Positions 34,063 to 42,769 of a stretch of 64,000 nucleotides of DNA are shown here, one piece after another. Numbering within the stretch: the first letter of the stretch is position 1; each line of letters starts with the position of its first letter. Below the pieces are notes generated by a model that had not been told where the DNA came from, made no database searches, and was given only the letters and a program-made list of their open reading frames with translations. The translations under genes and the position numbers were made by a program. Source of the stretch: JBDKVA01 sp039679375. Its GTDB lineage: Bacteria; Bacillota; Clostridia; Acetivibrionales; DTU013. The stretch is taken from contig JBDKVA010000027.1 of assembly GCA_039679375.1 (NCBI GenBank), positions 19,499 to 83,498 of the forward strand, written 5' to 3'.

Positions 34063-35982
34063 ATGAATAAAACAGAACCATTAGGTAGATGGACGAAGGA
34101 AAAGTCCGAGGAACTTTATGGTATTAAAAACTGGGGAGCCGGTTATTTTTCCATCTCCGATAAGGGAGAGGTAATGGTGAACCCATATAAAAACAACTCT
34201 GCAGCGGCAATCAGCATCATGGATATCATCTCCGGCGTCCGCGAACGCGGATTGGATATGCCGGTACTTTTGCGTTTTGAGAATCTGCTGGATTCACAGA
34301 TATCCTATCTGAATAACTCTTTCAGGAAAGCAATGAAGGAGCTGAACTACAAGGGTGAATACCGTGGCGTTTATCCGATAAAGGTGAACCAGCAGCAGCA
34401 GGTTGTTGAGGAAGTGACCAAATTCGGCCAGCGGTACCATCATGGACTGGAAGTGGGCAGCAAGGCTGAGCTGATTGCGGCGCTTTCGCTGATGAAGGAC
34501 AAGGAGGCCTGCCTTATCTGCAACGGCTATAAAGACGAAGAATTTGTAGATTTGGGACTTTATGCCGTAAAGATGGGCTTTAAATGTTTCTTTGTCATAG
34601 AAATTCCGGATGAGCTTGACACGGTCCTGGAGCGTTCACAGGTTTTGGGCGTGCAGCCGAACATCGGCATCCGCATTAAGCTGTCTTCCAAGGCAGGCGG
34701 TCATTGGACCGAGTCGGGAGGCGACCGCAGCATATTTGGCCTGAACGTCTCTCAGTTGATCACCATGGTGGATACGCTCAAGGCGAAGAATATGCTGGAC
34801 TCTCTTAAATTGCTGCATTACCACCTTGGCTCACAGATCCCGAATATTCGCGATATCCGCTCTGCCGTCCTGGAAGCTGCGCGTGTGTACGCGGAGCTGG
34901 TAAAGGAGGGCGCCCCGATGGGATATCTGGATCTGGGCGGGGGTCTTGCGGTGGATTATGACGGGTCGAATACGAATTACACTAATAGCCGTAATTATAC
35001 CGTAGAGGAGTATTGCACCGATATTGTGGAAGCCGTCATGACTACTCTGGACTCAAGCAATGCGCCCCATCCGACGATCGTGACCGAATCGGGGCGTACG
35101 ACGGTTGCCTATTATTCCGTATTGCTGTTTAACGTGCTGAATGTGGAGAAATTCGAGGAGTATGATGTACCGAAGGAATTGGACGAGAGTACGTCGGAGC
35201 AGATAAAAAACCTGTATGACGTGAATAAGAACCTGTCGCTTAAAAACATACAGGAATGCTATAATGATGCGCTGTACTACCGGGATGAGATCCGTGACAT
35301 GTTCAAGCATGGGAAGATCAGCCTGCGTGAGCGTTCGGTTTCGGAAAAGATCTTTTGGAATACGATCAGCCAGATCGCCAGGGAAAAGAAAAAGCTTAAA
35401 AACGCACCGCCTGACCTGGAGGATATCGAAAGTGCCATTGCAGATATTTATTATTGCAATTTTTCCGTATTTCAGTCCATACCGGATAGCTGGGCGATCG
35501 ACCAGCTGTTTCCGATCATGCCGCTGCACCGTCTGCTCGAATTACCGAAGCGTAATGCCGTTATTGCCGACATTACCTGCGACTGCGACGGGAAAATTGA
35601 CCATTTTATAGATCTCCATGACGTCCGGATAACATTGCCGCTGCATGAAATGAAAAACGGCGACGATTATTACCTTGGCGTTTTTCTTGTAGGTGCTTAC
35701 CAGGAAACGCTGGGTGATCTGCATAATCTTTTTGGCGATACAAATGTAGTCAGTGTGAAGATCAGCCCGGATGGAGGTTATGAGCTGGTTAAGGAAATAC
35801 ACGGGGATAGTGTGGCTGATGTGCTTTCCTATGTGGAATTCGACCCGAAGGACATGCTGGTCCGTTTCCGCGAGACGGCGGAAGAAGCCATACATGACGG
35901 TATGATCAGCGCAAGCGACAGGCCGGAGATCATGCGCGCATATGATAATGGCCTTCGAGGGTATACTTATTATGAACGGTAA
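34063..35982 (+). CDS. speA: Biosynthetic arginine decarboxylase
   Basis: PLP-dependent (fold III, alanine-racemase-like barrel) decarboxylase that turns arginine into agmatine, the first step of one putrescine/spermidine route. PLP-binding Lys in GVYPIKVNQQQQVVEEV (about residue 105), HYHLGSQIPN, the glycine-rich YLDLGGGLAVDYDGS and SGRTTVA are all present. Length (639 aa) matches SpeA rather than the shorter ornithine or diaminopimelate enzymes. ATG 34063 has GGGAAGGG at 34048-34054; ATG 34057 is too close to that site. No agmatinase or agmatine ureohydrolase gene is adjacent. Confidence 0.93.
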   Translation: MNKTEPLGRWTKEKSEELYGIKNWGAGYFSISDKGEVMVNPYKNNSAAAISIMDIISGVRERGLDMPVLLRFENLLDSQISYLNNSFRKAMKELNYKGEYRGVYPIKVNQQQQVVEEVTKFGQRYHHGLEVGSKAELIAALSLMKDKEACLICNGYKDEEFVDLGLYAVKMGFKCFFVIEIPDELDTVLERSQVLGVQPNIGIRIKLSSKAGGHWTESGGDRSIFGLNVSQLITMVDTLKAKNMLDSLKLLHYHLGSQIPNIRDIRSAVLEAARVYAELVKEGAPMGYLDLGGGLAVDYDGSNTNYTNSRNYTVEEYCTDIVEAVMTTLDSSNAPHPTIVTESGRTTVAYYSVLLFNVLNVEKFEEYDVPKELDESTSEQIKNLYDVNKNLSLKNIQECYNDALYYRDEIRDMFKHGKISLRERSVSEKIFWNTISQIAREKKKLKNAPPDLEDIESAIADIYYCNFSVFQSIPDSWAIDQLFPIMPLHRLLELPKRNAVIADITCDCDGKIDHFIDLHDVRITLPLHEMKNGDDYYLGVFLVGAYQETLGDLHNLFGDTNVVSVKISPDGGYELVKEIHGDSVADVLSYVEFDPKDMLVRFRETAEEAIHDGMISASDRPEIMRAYDNGLRGYTYYER

Positions 35983-36113
35983 TTTGTTTATTTGTTAAAA
36001 AAATCATGTAGTTTTTTTGATTTCATAAAACACCAAACCCTATCCAATATAATCTATTATTAACTCAAATAATTATAGATTATGTACACAAAATAGAATG
36101 GGAGGTGTTTAAA

Positions 36114-36746
36114 ATGATAAAGAATTCAAAAATGGCTTTAAGTACTTTTGCAGGTGTATGCCTTATAACAACAATGCTTAGCGCATGCTCACAAGCCGGG
36201 ACATCACGCGCACCCGGGCAGAACACCGGCCGGCCGTTGGGGATCACGCAAAGGCAGGGACTTAACAGGAATAATCTGATGAATGCGACAACCCTGGGCA
36301 GCATGCCTGGAACAACCCTTGGCAACATGGCTGGAACAACCCTGGGCAACATGACAGGAACGACTTTGAGCGATATGGCCAGAACAACTCCGGGTGGAGT
36401 GAACCTGACACAGACGGCTCCGGACAGGCAAAAGGCAGATAATATCAGAAGGCAGATAATGAATATGAAAGGCGTATCCGATGCAAATGTTATTGTAATG
36501 GGAAATACAGCACTTGTTGGATATAGGCCTTCAGGCAGCGCCGGAAATACAAAGGCTGTAAAAGACAATATAGCAAACAAGTGTAAGCAAGTTGACAGGA
36601 CCATAACCAATGTAACGGTAAGCGAATCCGCTGATATCATGGCAAGGATGAGCCGGCTAGGCACGAATATTACCGGCACGGGAACGGCTACCAATTTCGC
36701 GGATGAATTCAGAAAATTGATAAATGGAGTAAATACTACACGATAG
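36114..36746 (+). CDS. YhcN/YlaJ-type sporulation lipoprotein with octapeptide repeats
   Basis: Predicted lipoprotein of the spore-associated YhcN/YlaJ family. A signal peptide ends in a lipobox-like LSAC (Cys about 24). Residues about 59-90 form four imperfect octapeptide repeats with the pattern TTLGNMxG, encoded by 24-base repeats at 36288-36383. The conserved YhcN domain follows: ADNIRRQIMNMKGVSDANVIVMGNTALVGY to ITNVTVSESADIMARMSRL. The start ATG has GGGAGGTG just upstream. An AT-rich palindrome (36049-36083) precedes the gene. Expression during sporulation is expected from the family, not proven by a visible sigma site. Confidence 0.82.
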   Translation: MIKNSKMALSTFAGVCLITTMLSACSQAGTSRAPGQNTGRPLGITQRQGLNRNNLMNATTLGSMPGTTLGNMAGTTLGNMTGTTLSDMARTTPGGVNLTQTAPDRQKADNIRRQIMNMKGVSDANVIVMGNTALVGYRPSGSAGNTKAVKDNIANKCKQVDRTITNVTVSESADIMARMSRLGTNITGTGTATNFADEFRKLINGVNTTR

Positions 36747-36758
36747 GATGTTTGAGGA

Positions 36759-36796
36759 GACTCATGGGCAGTTTGCTTTGCCTGTGAGTCTTTTTT
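36759..36796 (+). terminator. Terminator after the YhcN-like gene
   Basis: Arms GACTCATGGGCA and TTGCCTGTGAGTC (with a two-base mismatch) around a short loop, followed by TTTTTT. Confidence 0.85.
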
Positions 36797-36951
36797 CTTC
36801 TTTGCTTTGTTATTAGCAAGCTCACAAAGGGTAGCCAAAGAACCGATTGTAACCAATGTGGGCTGCCGCCCACAACCCAACGAATGTACCTATTGCCGCG
36901 AATGTGTAACTATTTTCTTGTTTTTTATTGCAATTTCGCGGCAATAAGTTA

Positions 36952-37557
36952 CTAAAGTAAAAGTAATAATGCCATATGCACAGGATAAAACCCGTATTGT
37001 ATAATTTTATTAAGCTTGAAATCATATATTTCAAATAATGCTATTATACCTACAGACAATATGGAAACCAGCTGCACGGGGTAAAAACGGTACATCACTA
37101 TCCCTATGGTTGTTGCAGCAGTCTGAAGTAATATAAGATAATACTTGCCTTTAAACAAATGGAAGATCACTATTGTAGCAATGCCATAAATCCCGTATTC
37201 AAAGTTAAAAAAGTGTGTTACAGTAAGCAATGCCAATACCGTCGTTACCTTTAAAATATAACTGATTTTGGATTTATACAGCTGTATAATCAGTAAGCCT
37301 GCAAGCAGCGTAAAACATACATTGAGTTGAAAGTTTTCAAATAACAGGCTATAAGGATATTGTGAAATTATCGCCACAGCCAGTAATCTCAAAGCATACA
37401 TTTTAACATTGCCTGTCCGTTCGAAACCTTTTGCAACCCCCCATGCAAATAAAGGGAATGCCAACCGGCCGATAACTGTAAAAATCTCAGCATTTGGAAA
37501 GTATACCAGTCCGATATGATCTATCAGCATTGTCAGCATGGCTATTATTTTTATCAT
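36952..37557 (-). CDS. TraX-family membrane protein
   Basis: Polytopic membrane protein of about 200 residues with roughly eight hydrophobic segments. The opening IKIIAMLTMLIDHIGLVYFP and RLAFPLFAWGVAKGFERT are typical of the TraX family, first known from acetylation of F-pilin but common in Firmicutes chromosomes as putative acyltransferase-like proteins. I prefer the second Met (37557) because GGAG lies eight bases upstream; the first Met (37563) is only two bases from it. It follows an unrelated 148-aa gene in the same direction. Function here is unknown. Confidence 0.8.
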   Translation of the reverse strand: MIKIIAMLTMLIDHIGLVYFPNAEIFTVIGRLAFPLFAWGVAKGFERTGNVKMYALRLLAVAIISQYPYSLLFENFQLNVCFTLLAGLLIIQLYKSKISYILKVTTVLALLTVTHFFNFEYGIYGIATIVIFHLFKGKYYLILLQTAATTIGIVMYRFYPVQLVSILSVGIIALFEIYDFKLNKIIQYGFYPVHMALLLLL

Positions 37558-37612
37558 TATCATAACTCCATTTATACAGATTTATGTTTAGCTATAGCTT
37601 TAGCGAGATCAA

Positions 37613-38059
37613 TTATAATCTTATCTCCAGGCCTTTAATATTCAATATTCTGTCAATTTCCGCCTTGTCCTCAGTAAGGATATGGCTCTGTCTCTCATGA
37701 GCTGTGTTTATTAACCATGGCTTTCCATTTTTATAAAAGCACAAATCTTCGGGAAAATCAGGATGTACCCAGCCATATAACAAACTTGAAACCTCATTTA
37801 TTATTTCTCTGGCTTGATTGTCTGTACTGTAATGATATACATATGCCGTATCTTTATACAACTCAGTGCCTGCCCATTTAGACTGTTCTGCCATTTCTTT
37901 CAGCGAATCAGCCAGTCTTTGCAGTATGAGCATTCCGCTATCATTGCAAATCAAACCGGATTCTTTATGTACAACGAGAATAAATTCATCACATACATCA
38001 AAAGCCAGGTCTATCAAGCTCTTGTAAACATCATTTTTAGGATCGGATGTTATAACCAT
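37613..38059 (-). CDS. Conserved-looking protein of unknown function (148 aa)
   Basis: I do not recognise the family. The protein is soluble and acidic, without membrane segments, and starts MVITSDPKNDVYKSLIDLAFD. It has a mixed helical N-terminal half (LQRLADSLKEMAEQSKWAG) and a Trp-rich stretch (YGWVHPDFPEDLCFYKNGKPW). The ATG has a good GGAGGT site. Codon use resembles its neighbours. It lies downstream of the subtilase/SAR2788 pair, separated by hairpins, so it may or may not belong with them. Confidence 0.65.
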   Translation of the reverse strand: MVITSDPKNDVYKSLIDLAFDVCDEFILVVHKESGLICNDSGMLILQRLADSLKEMAEQSKWAGTELYKDTAYVYHYSTDNQAREIINEVSSLLYGWVHPDFPEDLCFYKNGKPWLINTAHERQSHILTEDKAEIDRILNIKGLEIRL

Positions 38060-38087
38060 ATTTTACCTCCATTTAATTTTTATGGAT

Positions 38088-38120
38088 GCAGAACAGCCCT
38101 GCAAAGCCGGACTGTTCTGC
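38088..38120. repeat. Inverted repeat GCAGAACAG / CTGTTCTGC
   Basis: Perfect nine-base arms 15 bases apart, about 30 bases upstream of the unknown 148-aa gene. It could be an operator or part of a terminator cluster; there is no T-run. Confidence 0.45.
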
Positions 38121-38156
38121 GTCAAATCAGGGAACATGCTCAAAGGCATGTATCCC

Positions 38157-38190
38157 AAAATCGAGCGGGGTTCGATGTCCCCGGGATTTT
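38157..38190 (-). terminator. Terminator-like hairpin after the SAR2788 gene
   Basis: On the minus strand the stem AAAATC-CCGGGG / CCCCGCTC-GATTTT lies directly after the stop of the putative toxin gene. It shares a TCGATG(T)CCCC core with the hairpin at 20641. Confidence 0.65.
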
Positions 38191-38205
38191 AATTAGTTAT
38201 GCCTT

Positions 38206-39015
38206 TTAATAAGCAATATAGAAAGCATGTGATCCGTAATATCTATTATACGGATGATAGTGCCAGTAATAATGGCCGCTTCCTGAGTGCTTTTCCGGAC
38301 CTACCGGTGTGTAGCCATTGTATGCATTCTTTGCAACACCATAAGCTTTTAATTGGGTTCTTGCCAGAATATTCTTGCCTGCCTGCATTCTTGCTACAGC
38401 AGCTTCATAGGATATTGAGCCCGCTATATAGAGATCATCGCTAGTTACAATGTAGGCAGCATAGTAATCATAGCTTTCATCCTCTACGTCTTCCATAATC
38501 TCTGATAATGCATAATACGTAATACCTGCGATTACTATTGTGGCAACGATGTTATTTAACACCAGTACTGCCAGTCCGGCTAAAATATCGATCAAAGGAA
38601 GTATGACTACTGCCTGGGCTTTTACCTTATCCGTATTTTTGCTTATTTTATACTCCTTACCGGTCTCAGCATCGGTAATTATTGCTGATACTTCACCATC
38701 TACAACCGTATCAACCTTAACCTTATAGTCCGTTATCTTGTCTTTTCCCAAAGAAAGACCAAGTATTTGCATTTTGGACTTTTCAACAGTTTGCATTGTT
38801 ATTTCGCGGGTTTCTTTGTCAAGCGTAGCATAAAGCTTATCACCCTTGTATTTTGCCATTACTGTGCAAACCTTGTCATTGTTCTGTACTAACTTAAACA
38901 TGCTCTCGTCAATTATTTCATTGCTTGCCGCATTAGCAAAACTGCTCATGCAGAACGAACAAACAAAACATATGCATACTACTAAAGAAATTATTTTTTT
39001 GAAATTCATTTTCAT
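38206..39015 (-). CDS. SAR2788-family putative secreted toxin
   Basis: Exported protein of 269 residues. A signal peptide ends near SSFANAA (residue ~30). A beta-rich pro-region follows, then a hydrophobic stretch (VVILPLIDILAGLAVLVLNN, about 136-170). The C-terminal domain carries DDLYIAGSISYEAAVARMQAGKN and ends in HYYWHYHPYNR..GSHAFYI. That His-rich YWHxHP...HxFY ending is the hallmark, as I recall it, of the SAR2788 putative toxin family of Firmicutes, whose activity is not characterised. AAGGAG lies nine bases upstream of the ATG, and the start overlaps the stop of the subtilase gene (ATGA), so the two proteins are co-translated. The protease may process or release it; that is inference. 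Confidence 0.75.
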   Translation of the reverse strand: MKMNFKKIISLVVCICFVCSFCMSSFANAASNEIIDESMFKLVQNNDKVCTVMAKYKGDKLYATLDKETREITMQTVEKSKMQILGLSLGKDKITDYKVKVDTVVDGEVSAIITDAETGKEYKISKNTDKVKAQAVVILPLIDILAGLAVLVLNNIVATIVIAGITYYALSEIMEDVEDESYDYYAAYIVTSDDLYIAGSISYEAAVARMQAGKNILARTQLKAYGVAKNAYNGYTPVGPEKHSGSGHYYWHYHPYNRYYGSHAFYIAY

Positions 39016-40013
39016 AATGAATTTTCTCCTTTTGCTAATTTAATATTATTTTCATTTCTTAAGCATACAAATCCTTCTCCATATATACTGTCTTTGCCCT
39101 TTTCTCCCAGGTCCTTCGAAAAGCATTTCAAAATGTTGTATACATCGTTATGTGTACATTTAATGCCTTCAGGCATGCCAAACTCTTGAGGACTTTGTAA
39201 AACAAGAGCTATAAGACCAGTAATATGCGACGCTGCCAATGAACTTCCGCAGCACTCTTCATAACTTCCGTCACTTGCTGTTGATATTACTTTTATACCG
39301 GGAGCTGAAAAATCAATCTTTCCTTTTGGTGAAGTATCACCGGGCCGGAGTTTCCTATCAACAGCTGTAACTGATATAACGCCTTCATAAGAAGCAGGAT
39401 ACCCTGCTTTAGTGCTGAATGTATTACTGGAAGATGCAACAACTATTATTCCGGCATTAACTGCCTTCTCAACAGCGCTATGCAAGAGAGGAATATCCTT
39501 CTCTATCGCAAAGCTCATATTGATAACCTGAATTTTATTTTCAATGCACCAGTCAATTCCTTCTTCAATATCGGAAATATCTCCTTCTCCATATTTGTCA
39601 AGCACCTTTACAGGATACAATTCGGCATCGGGAGCTATACCGGCTATGCCAAAGCCATTATGCCGTGCTGCAATTACCCCGCATATAAGTGTCCCATGAC
39701 CATAGTCATCTATAATGGGTTTGCCGGGATCCATTGCATTGTATCCATCTCTGATATTTTTTCCAAAGTCAGGATGACTATAGTTGAAACCACTATCCAG
39801 AATAGCTACCTTTACACCTTTTCCTGTAACATCCGGCCATAAAGCGGATGCGTTTATGCTTTCAACTCCCCAGGGCATGATTTGCTTTGTTTTTAACATT
39901 TCAACATTTAATGAATGACCTGTAAAATCAAATTCTCCAAACCTTGGGAAAGCTGATAAAAATGCAATTACTACAAGTAATGATATTATTAATATGATCC
40001 TGCTTCTTTTCAT
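39012..40013 (-). CDS. Subtilisin-like serine protease (S8), membrane-anchored or secreted
   Basis: Extracytoplasmic serine protease of 333 residues. N-terminal hydrophobic segment (about 5-22), a short propeptide-like region, then the catalytic domain with Asp73 (VAILDSGF), His106 (DYGHGT), oxyanion Asn197 and Ser258 (CGSSLAASH). The last motif differs from the usual GTSMAxPH (S for T, A-S for the Pro position), which may affect specificity. The domain is compact, without C-terminal modules. Two Cys pairs are visible. Transcription precedes and overlaps the SAR2788 toxin gene. A ribosome binding site (GGGGG) is unusually far from the ATG. Confidence 0.88.
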   Translation of the reverse strand: MKRSRIILIISLLVVIAFLSAFPRFGEFDFTGHSLNVEMLKTKQIMPWGVESINASALWPDVTGKGVKVAILDSGFNYSHPDFGKNIRDGYNAMDPGKPIIDDYGHGTLICGVIAARHNGFGIAGIAPDAELYPVKVLDKYGEGDISDIEEGIDWCIENKIQVINMSFAIEKDIPLLHSAVEKAVNAGIIVVASSSNTFSTKAGYPASYEGVISVTAVDRKLRPGDTSPKGKIDFSAPGIKVISTASDGSYEECCGSSLAASHITGLIALVLQSPQEFGMPEGIKCTHNDVYNILKCFSKDLGEKGKDSIYGEGFVCLRNENNIKLAKGENSL

Positions 40014-40628
40014 TACTGTTTAAAATTCCCCCTTTCTTTTTTTCAAATGCATTGATATATTTGTGCACAAGTTCTTTCAAGCCTTTAACTGTTTTCGCTT
40101 CCATGCTCCGCGGCTAACGGCTTTAAAAGCAAACTACTACTGCAAAACCAACTTTATAAATGTCGGTAATACAAGATTCTTAAAATATTAAAAAGAATGA
40201 AACTCACTTAAGATCGAGTAGAATGGTTTTTCCAAAAATCCTACCAGTTTTAATAGCATTTGCAGAATTTCATATTTTTAACATTTGGCATTTTATGCTA
40301 TAATCATTCCCTTGTCAACTATCATTTTGTGATTTAATTATTATTCTGTGTTGTATTATGAATTCATACGTTTATATATGGTGGATAATATTACAAAGGA
40401 ATATATTTGGTATAAAGCATACAAAGTGCAATATTTCTAGCGGAAATCTATTTTTCACATTGAAAATTGATGAAATTTATGTTATCATTACAAAACTTGC
40501 ATGTATCTATGAAAATAATTTTACCGGTAAGATTTTTTTCAATTATATTTCATTTGTATAAATTGCAAAAAATTAATTATTTCCGGTAAAAATAATTTAT
40601 GCAGCTTATATTGGGAGATTGAACAGAA
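40014..40628. other. AT-rich intergenic region between divergent genes
   Basis: About 615 bases separating the subtilase gene (leftward) from mntP (rightward). It contains only short shadow frames. Near the mntP side, an inverted pair around ACCGGTAA (40513-40530) and CCGGTAAAAATAATTT (40581-40598) could be a regulator site. I searched for the Mn-sensing yybP-ykoY riboswitch often found before mntP and did not see its conserved GGGGAGTA-type sequence. Confidence 0.5.
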
Positions 40629-41186
40629 ATGGGTTTTGGGGAATTGATGCTCATTGCAGTGGGGCTTTCCATGGATGCTTTTGCAGTTGCGATCTGCAAA
40701 GGACTATCCATGCAAAAGATGAGCTATAAGCATGCTTTGATCACAGGGCTGTTTTTCGGGGGATTTCAGGCATTTATGCCCTTGATAGGTTATTTGCTGG
40801 GTACACAGTTCAGTAATTATATCACTTCGGTTGACCACTGGATTGCTTTTGTATTGCTCTTATTTATTGGAATCAATATGATAAAGGAATCTAGAAGCGA
40901 GCATTGTGAAAATGTAGGCAATTCCTTCGATCTGAAAAATATGACGGTGCTTTCTCTGGCTACCAGTATCGATGCATTGGCTATTGGCGTGACTTTTGCT
41001 TTTTTACAGGTCGACATTATCCCCGCTGTTTCCACGATCGGGATCACCACATTTGTTTTTTCATTCCTTGGAGTAAAAATAGGGAATGTATTCGGGTCAC
41101 GGTTTAAATCCAAAGCCGAGTTTACAGGCGGCGTAATACTTATCGCAATGGGCATTAAAATTTTAATCGAACATTTATTTTCATAA
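40629..41186 (+). CDS. mntP: Manganese efflux pump MntP
   Basis: Small exporter (185 residues, six membrane segments) that removes Mn2+ from the cell. The two related halves each carry the conserved membrane Asp: LSMDAFAVAICKG in the first and TSIDALAIGVTFA in the second. GGGFQAFMPLIGYLLG is also typical. The ATG follows GGGAGA at 40613-40618. It stands alone with its own upstream region and is followed by the V-type ATPase promoter. Confidence 0.92.
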   Translation: MGFGELMLIAVGLSMDAFAVAICKGLSMQKMSYKHALITGLFFGGFQAFMPLIGYLLGTQFSNYITSVDHWIAFVLLLFIGINMIKESRSEHCENVGNSFDLKNMTVLSLATSIDALAIGVTFAFLQVDIIPAVSTIGITTFVFSFLGVKIGNVFGSRFKSKAEFTGGVILIAMGIKILIEHLFS

Positions 41187-41217
41187 CATATCAATTCTCA
41201 AATTCTCAAGTATTCCA

Positions 41218-41246
41218 TTGACTTCATAAAACAAAAGTATTATGAT
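41218..41246 (+). promoter_or_regulatory. Sigma-A promoter of the V/A-type ATPase operon
   Basis: TTGACT (41218-41223), a 17-base spacer and TATGAT (41241-41246), about 90 bases upstream of the first gene. A second -10-like TATAATAT lies at 41281. Confidence 0.7.
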
Positions 41247-41335
41247 ATCAATCAATATTTTTCAAAGCTTTTGTAATGGGTATAATATAGTATCGGCTCT
41301 CAGGCAGAGGGTGAATGAGATCTGGAGGGATCGGA

Positions 41336-41647
41336 ATGAAGGAAATAATTGAAAAAATTTCACGTATTGACGCCATTGCATTTGAAAATGAACAGAAAAA
41401 CAAATCCATTTTAAATAGCGAGCAGCAAAGATATGAAAATGAAATAAAAAATTACCGCGACCAGAAATTGAAGTCGGCTGAAAGTAACGCCAAAAGCATG
41501 TACAGCCAGATAATAAGCAAGGCAAAAGCAGAATGCCAGTTAGAGGAAAAAAAGGTGAAAAAGGTGAAGGATAAGATCGAGAGCAATTATGTGAGAGTCG
41601 AAAAGACTGTGATGAATAAAGTACTTGATAAGCTTTTTAACGAATAA
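41336..41647 (+). CDS. ntpF: V/A-type ATPase subunit G/H (peripheral stalk)
   Basis: Small coiled-coil subunit (103 residues) that pairs with subunit E to form the peripheral stalk. It is almost wholly helical and charged (ENEIKNYRDQKLKSAESNAK, KAKAECQLEEKKVKKVKDKI). It is the first gene of the operon, as expected. ATG 41336 is chosen for its GGAGGGA site at 41324-41330. Assignment rests on position, size and coiled-coil character more than on strict motifs. Confidence 0.8.
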   Translation: MKEIIEKISRIDAIAFENEQKNKSILNSEQQRYENEIKNYRDQKLKSAESNAKSMYSQIISKAKAECQLEEKKVKKVKDKIESNYVRVEKTVMNKVLDKLFNE

Positions 41648-41722
41648 GGCTGCTGTTTAATGTATCTTCAACAGGGATTGGAGAGACTATATTGAACAGA
41701 CTTTTGAGAAGGGAGGAAAGGT

Positions 41723-42745
41723 ATGAATCCCTACATGGCTTATGAAGCTGCAAACGTCAAAATATTAACAAAAAAAAACCGGCTGTTGGATGAGAAAAAG
41801 TTTGAGAAAATAATGCAGCTAAGTTCGGTAGATCAAGTGACAGAATATTTGAAAAACAATTTTGATTTGAATTTGATCGAAAATCATGATCTGCACAGGG
41901 ATGAGCTGGAGACGCTTCTCAACAGATACGAAGTGATGGATATCGAGAGCATCCTTCATTATTTCTCAGGCCCTTACAAGGAATTTTTGCAGGTAACGCT
42001 GATGGAGTTCGAAATTTCCGATCTGGTCATGATACTGAGGAAAATAGCGAAAGGCGAAGATTTAAATGGAATAGAGAAGGGATTTATTCATTCAGAGGTC
42101 TATTCATCACTGCAATATGGCAGGTTGACATCCTCAAAAAATGTCATACAGTTCATTGAAAATTTAAAAGGAACTCCCTATTATAATTCATTAAAAACTG
42201 TAACAGACAGTGATGTTGTCAAGAGGGCATTCCATATTGAAATGAAGCTTCAGCTTCTGCTGTACAGAACACTGTTCCATAAAGCCGATAGATTGTATGA
42301 AGCAGACAGGCGGGTTGCAAATGAGATCATCGGTACAAAAACCGACTTCCTCAATGTTCAGTGGATATACAGGGCAAAAAAATATTATGATATTTCACCT
42401 GACCAGATCCTGATATACAGCTTGCAGAAAGGGGAAAAGCTAAGCTTTGAAAGGCTGAGGAAACTTTCCTATTCAAAATCCGTTGAAGAGATCCAGCAAT
42501 TGTCAAACAATTTTTTGAGGTATGAAATATTTTCAAAAAATAATGACCTGGATTTTGAAAGGAATATTGATAATTATATCTATTCCTACATAAAAAAGAT
42601 AAATAGCAGGGGGACGATCGGTTTTGCGCTGTCATACATTTATATGCTGGATATTGCAGTAAGGGAATTGATTACGATTACTGAAGGAATAAGGTATAAG
42701 TTACCGAAAGAGCAGCTGAAACAATACCTGATACGTTCAATATAA
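41723..42745 (+). CDS. ntpC: V/A-type ATPase subunit C
   Basis: Funnel-shaped subunit that links the central rotor shaft to the membrane ring. The helical sequence begins MNPYMAYEAANVKILTKKNR, with repeated segments such as LEFEISDLVMILRKIAKGED and IIGTKTDFLNVQWIYRAKKYY that are characteristic of subunit C/AC39. 340 residues. The ATG follows GGGAGG at 41711-41716. It lies second in the operon here, ahead of subunit I; this differs from the E. hirae order. Confidence 0.88.
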   Translation: MNPYMAYEAANVKILTKKNRLLDEKKFEKIMQLSSVDQVTEYLKNNFDLNLIENHDLHRDELETLLNRYEVMDIESILHYFSGPYKEFLQVTLMEFEISDLVMILRKIAKGEDLNGIEKGFIHSEVYSSLQYGRLTSSKNVIQFIENLKGTPYYNSLKTVTDSDVVKRAFHIEMKLQLLLYRTLFHKADRLYEADRRVANEIIGTKTDFLNVQWIYRAKKYYDISPDQILIYSLQKGEKLSFERLRKLSYSKSVEEIQQLSNNFLRYEIFSKNNDLDFERNIDNYIYSYIKKINSRGTIGFALSYIYMLDIAVRELITITEGIRYKLPKEQLKQYLIRSI

Positions 42746-42769
42746 GTAAAGATTGGAGGTGGATTGCAA

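Noticed and set aside
36080..36880. 266-codon open frame on the minus strand over the YhcN-like gene
   Set aside because: It lies antisense to a well-supported lipoprotein gene, has low-complexity repeats (reverse of the octapeptide repeats) and no ribosome binding site.
36820..36950. Small minus-strand frames upstream of the TraX-like gene
   Set aside because: They arise from a hairpin (TGGGCTGCCGCCCA) region and extend into the TraX frame shadow; no ribosome binding site.
40199..40628. Manganese (yybP-ykoY) riboswitch before mntP
   Set aside because: Looked for because it is common before mntP genes, but the conserved sequence is not visible.
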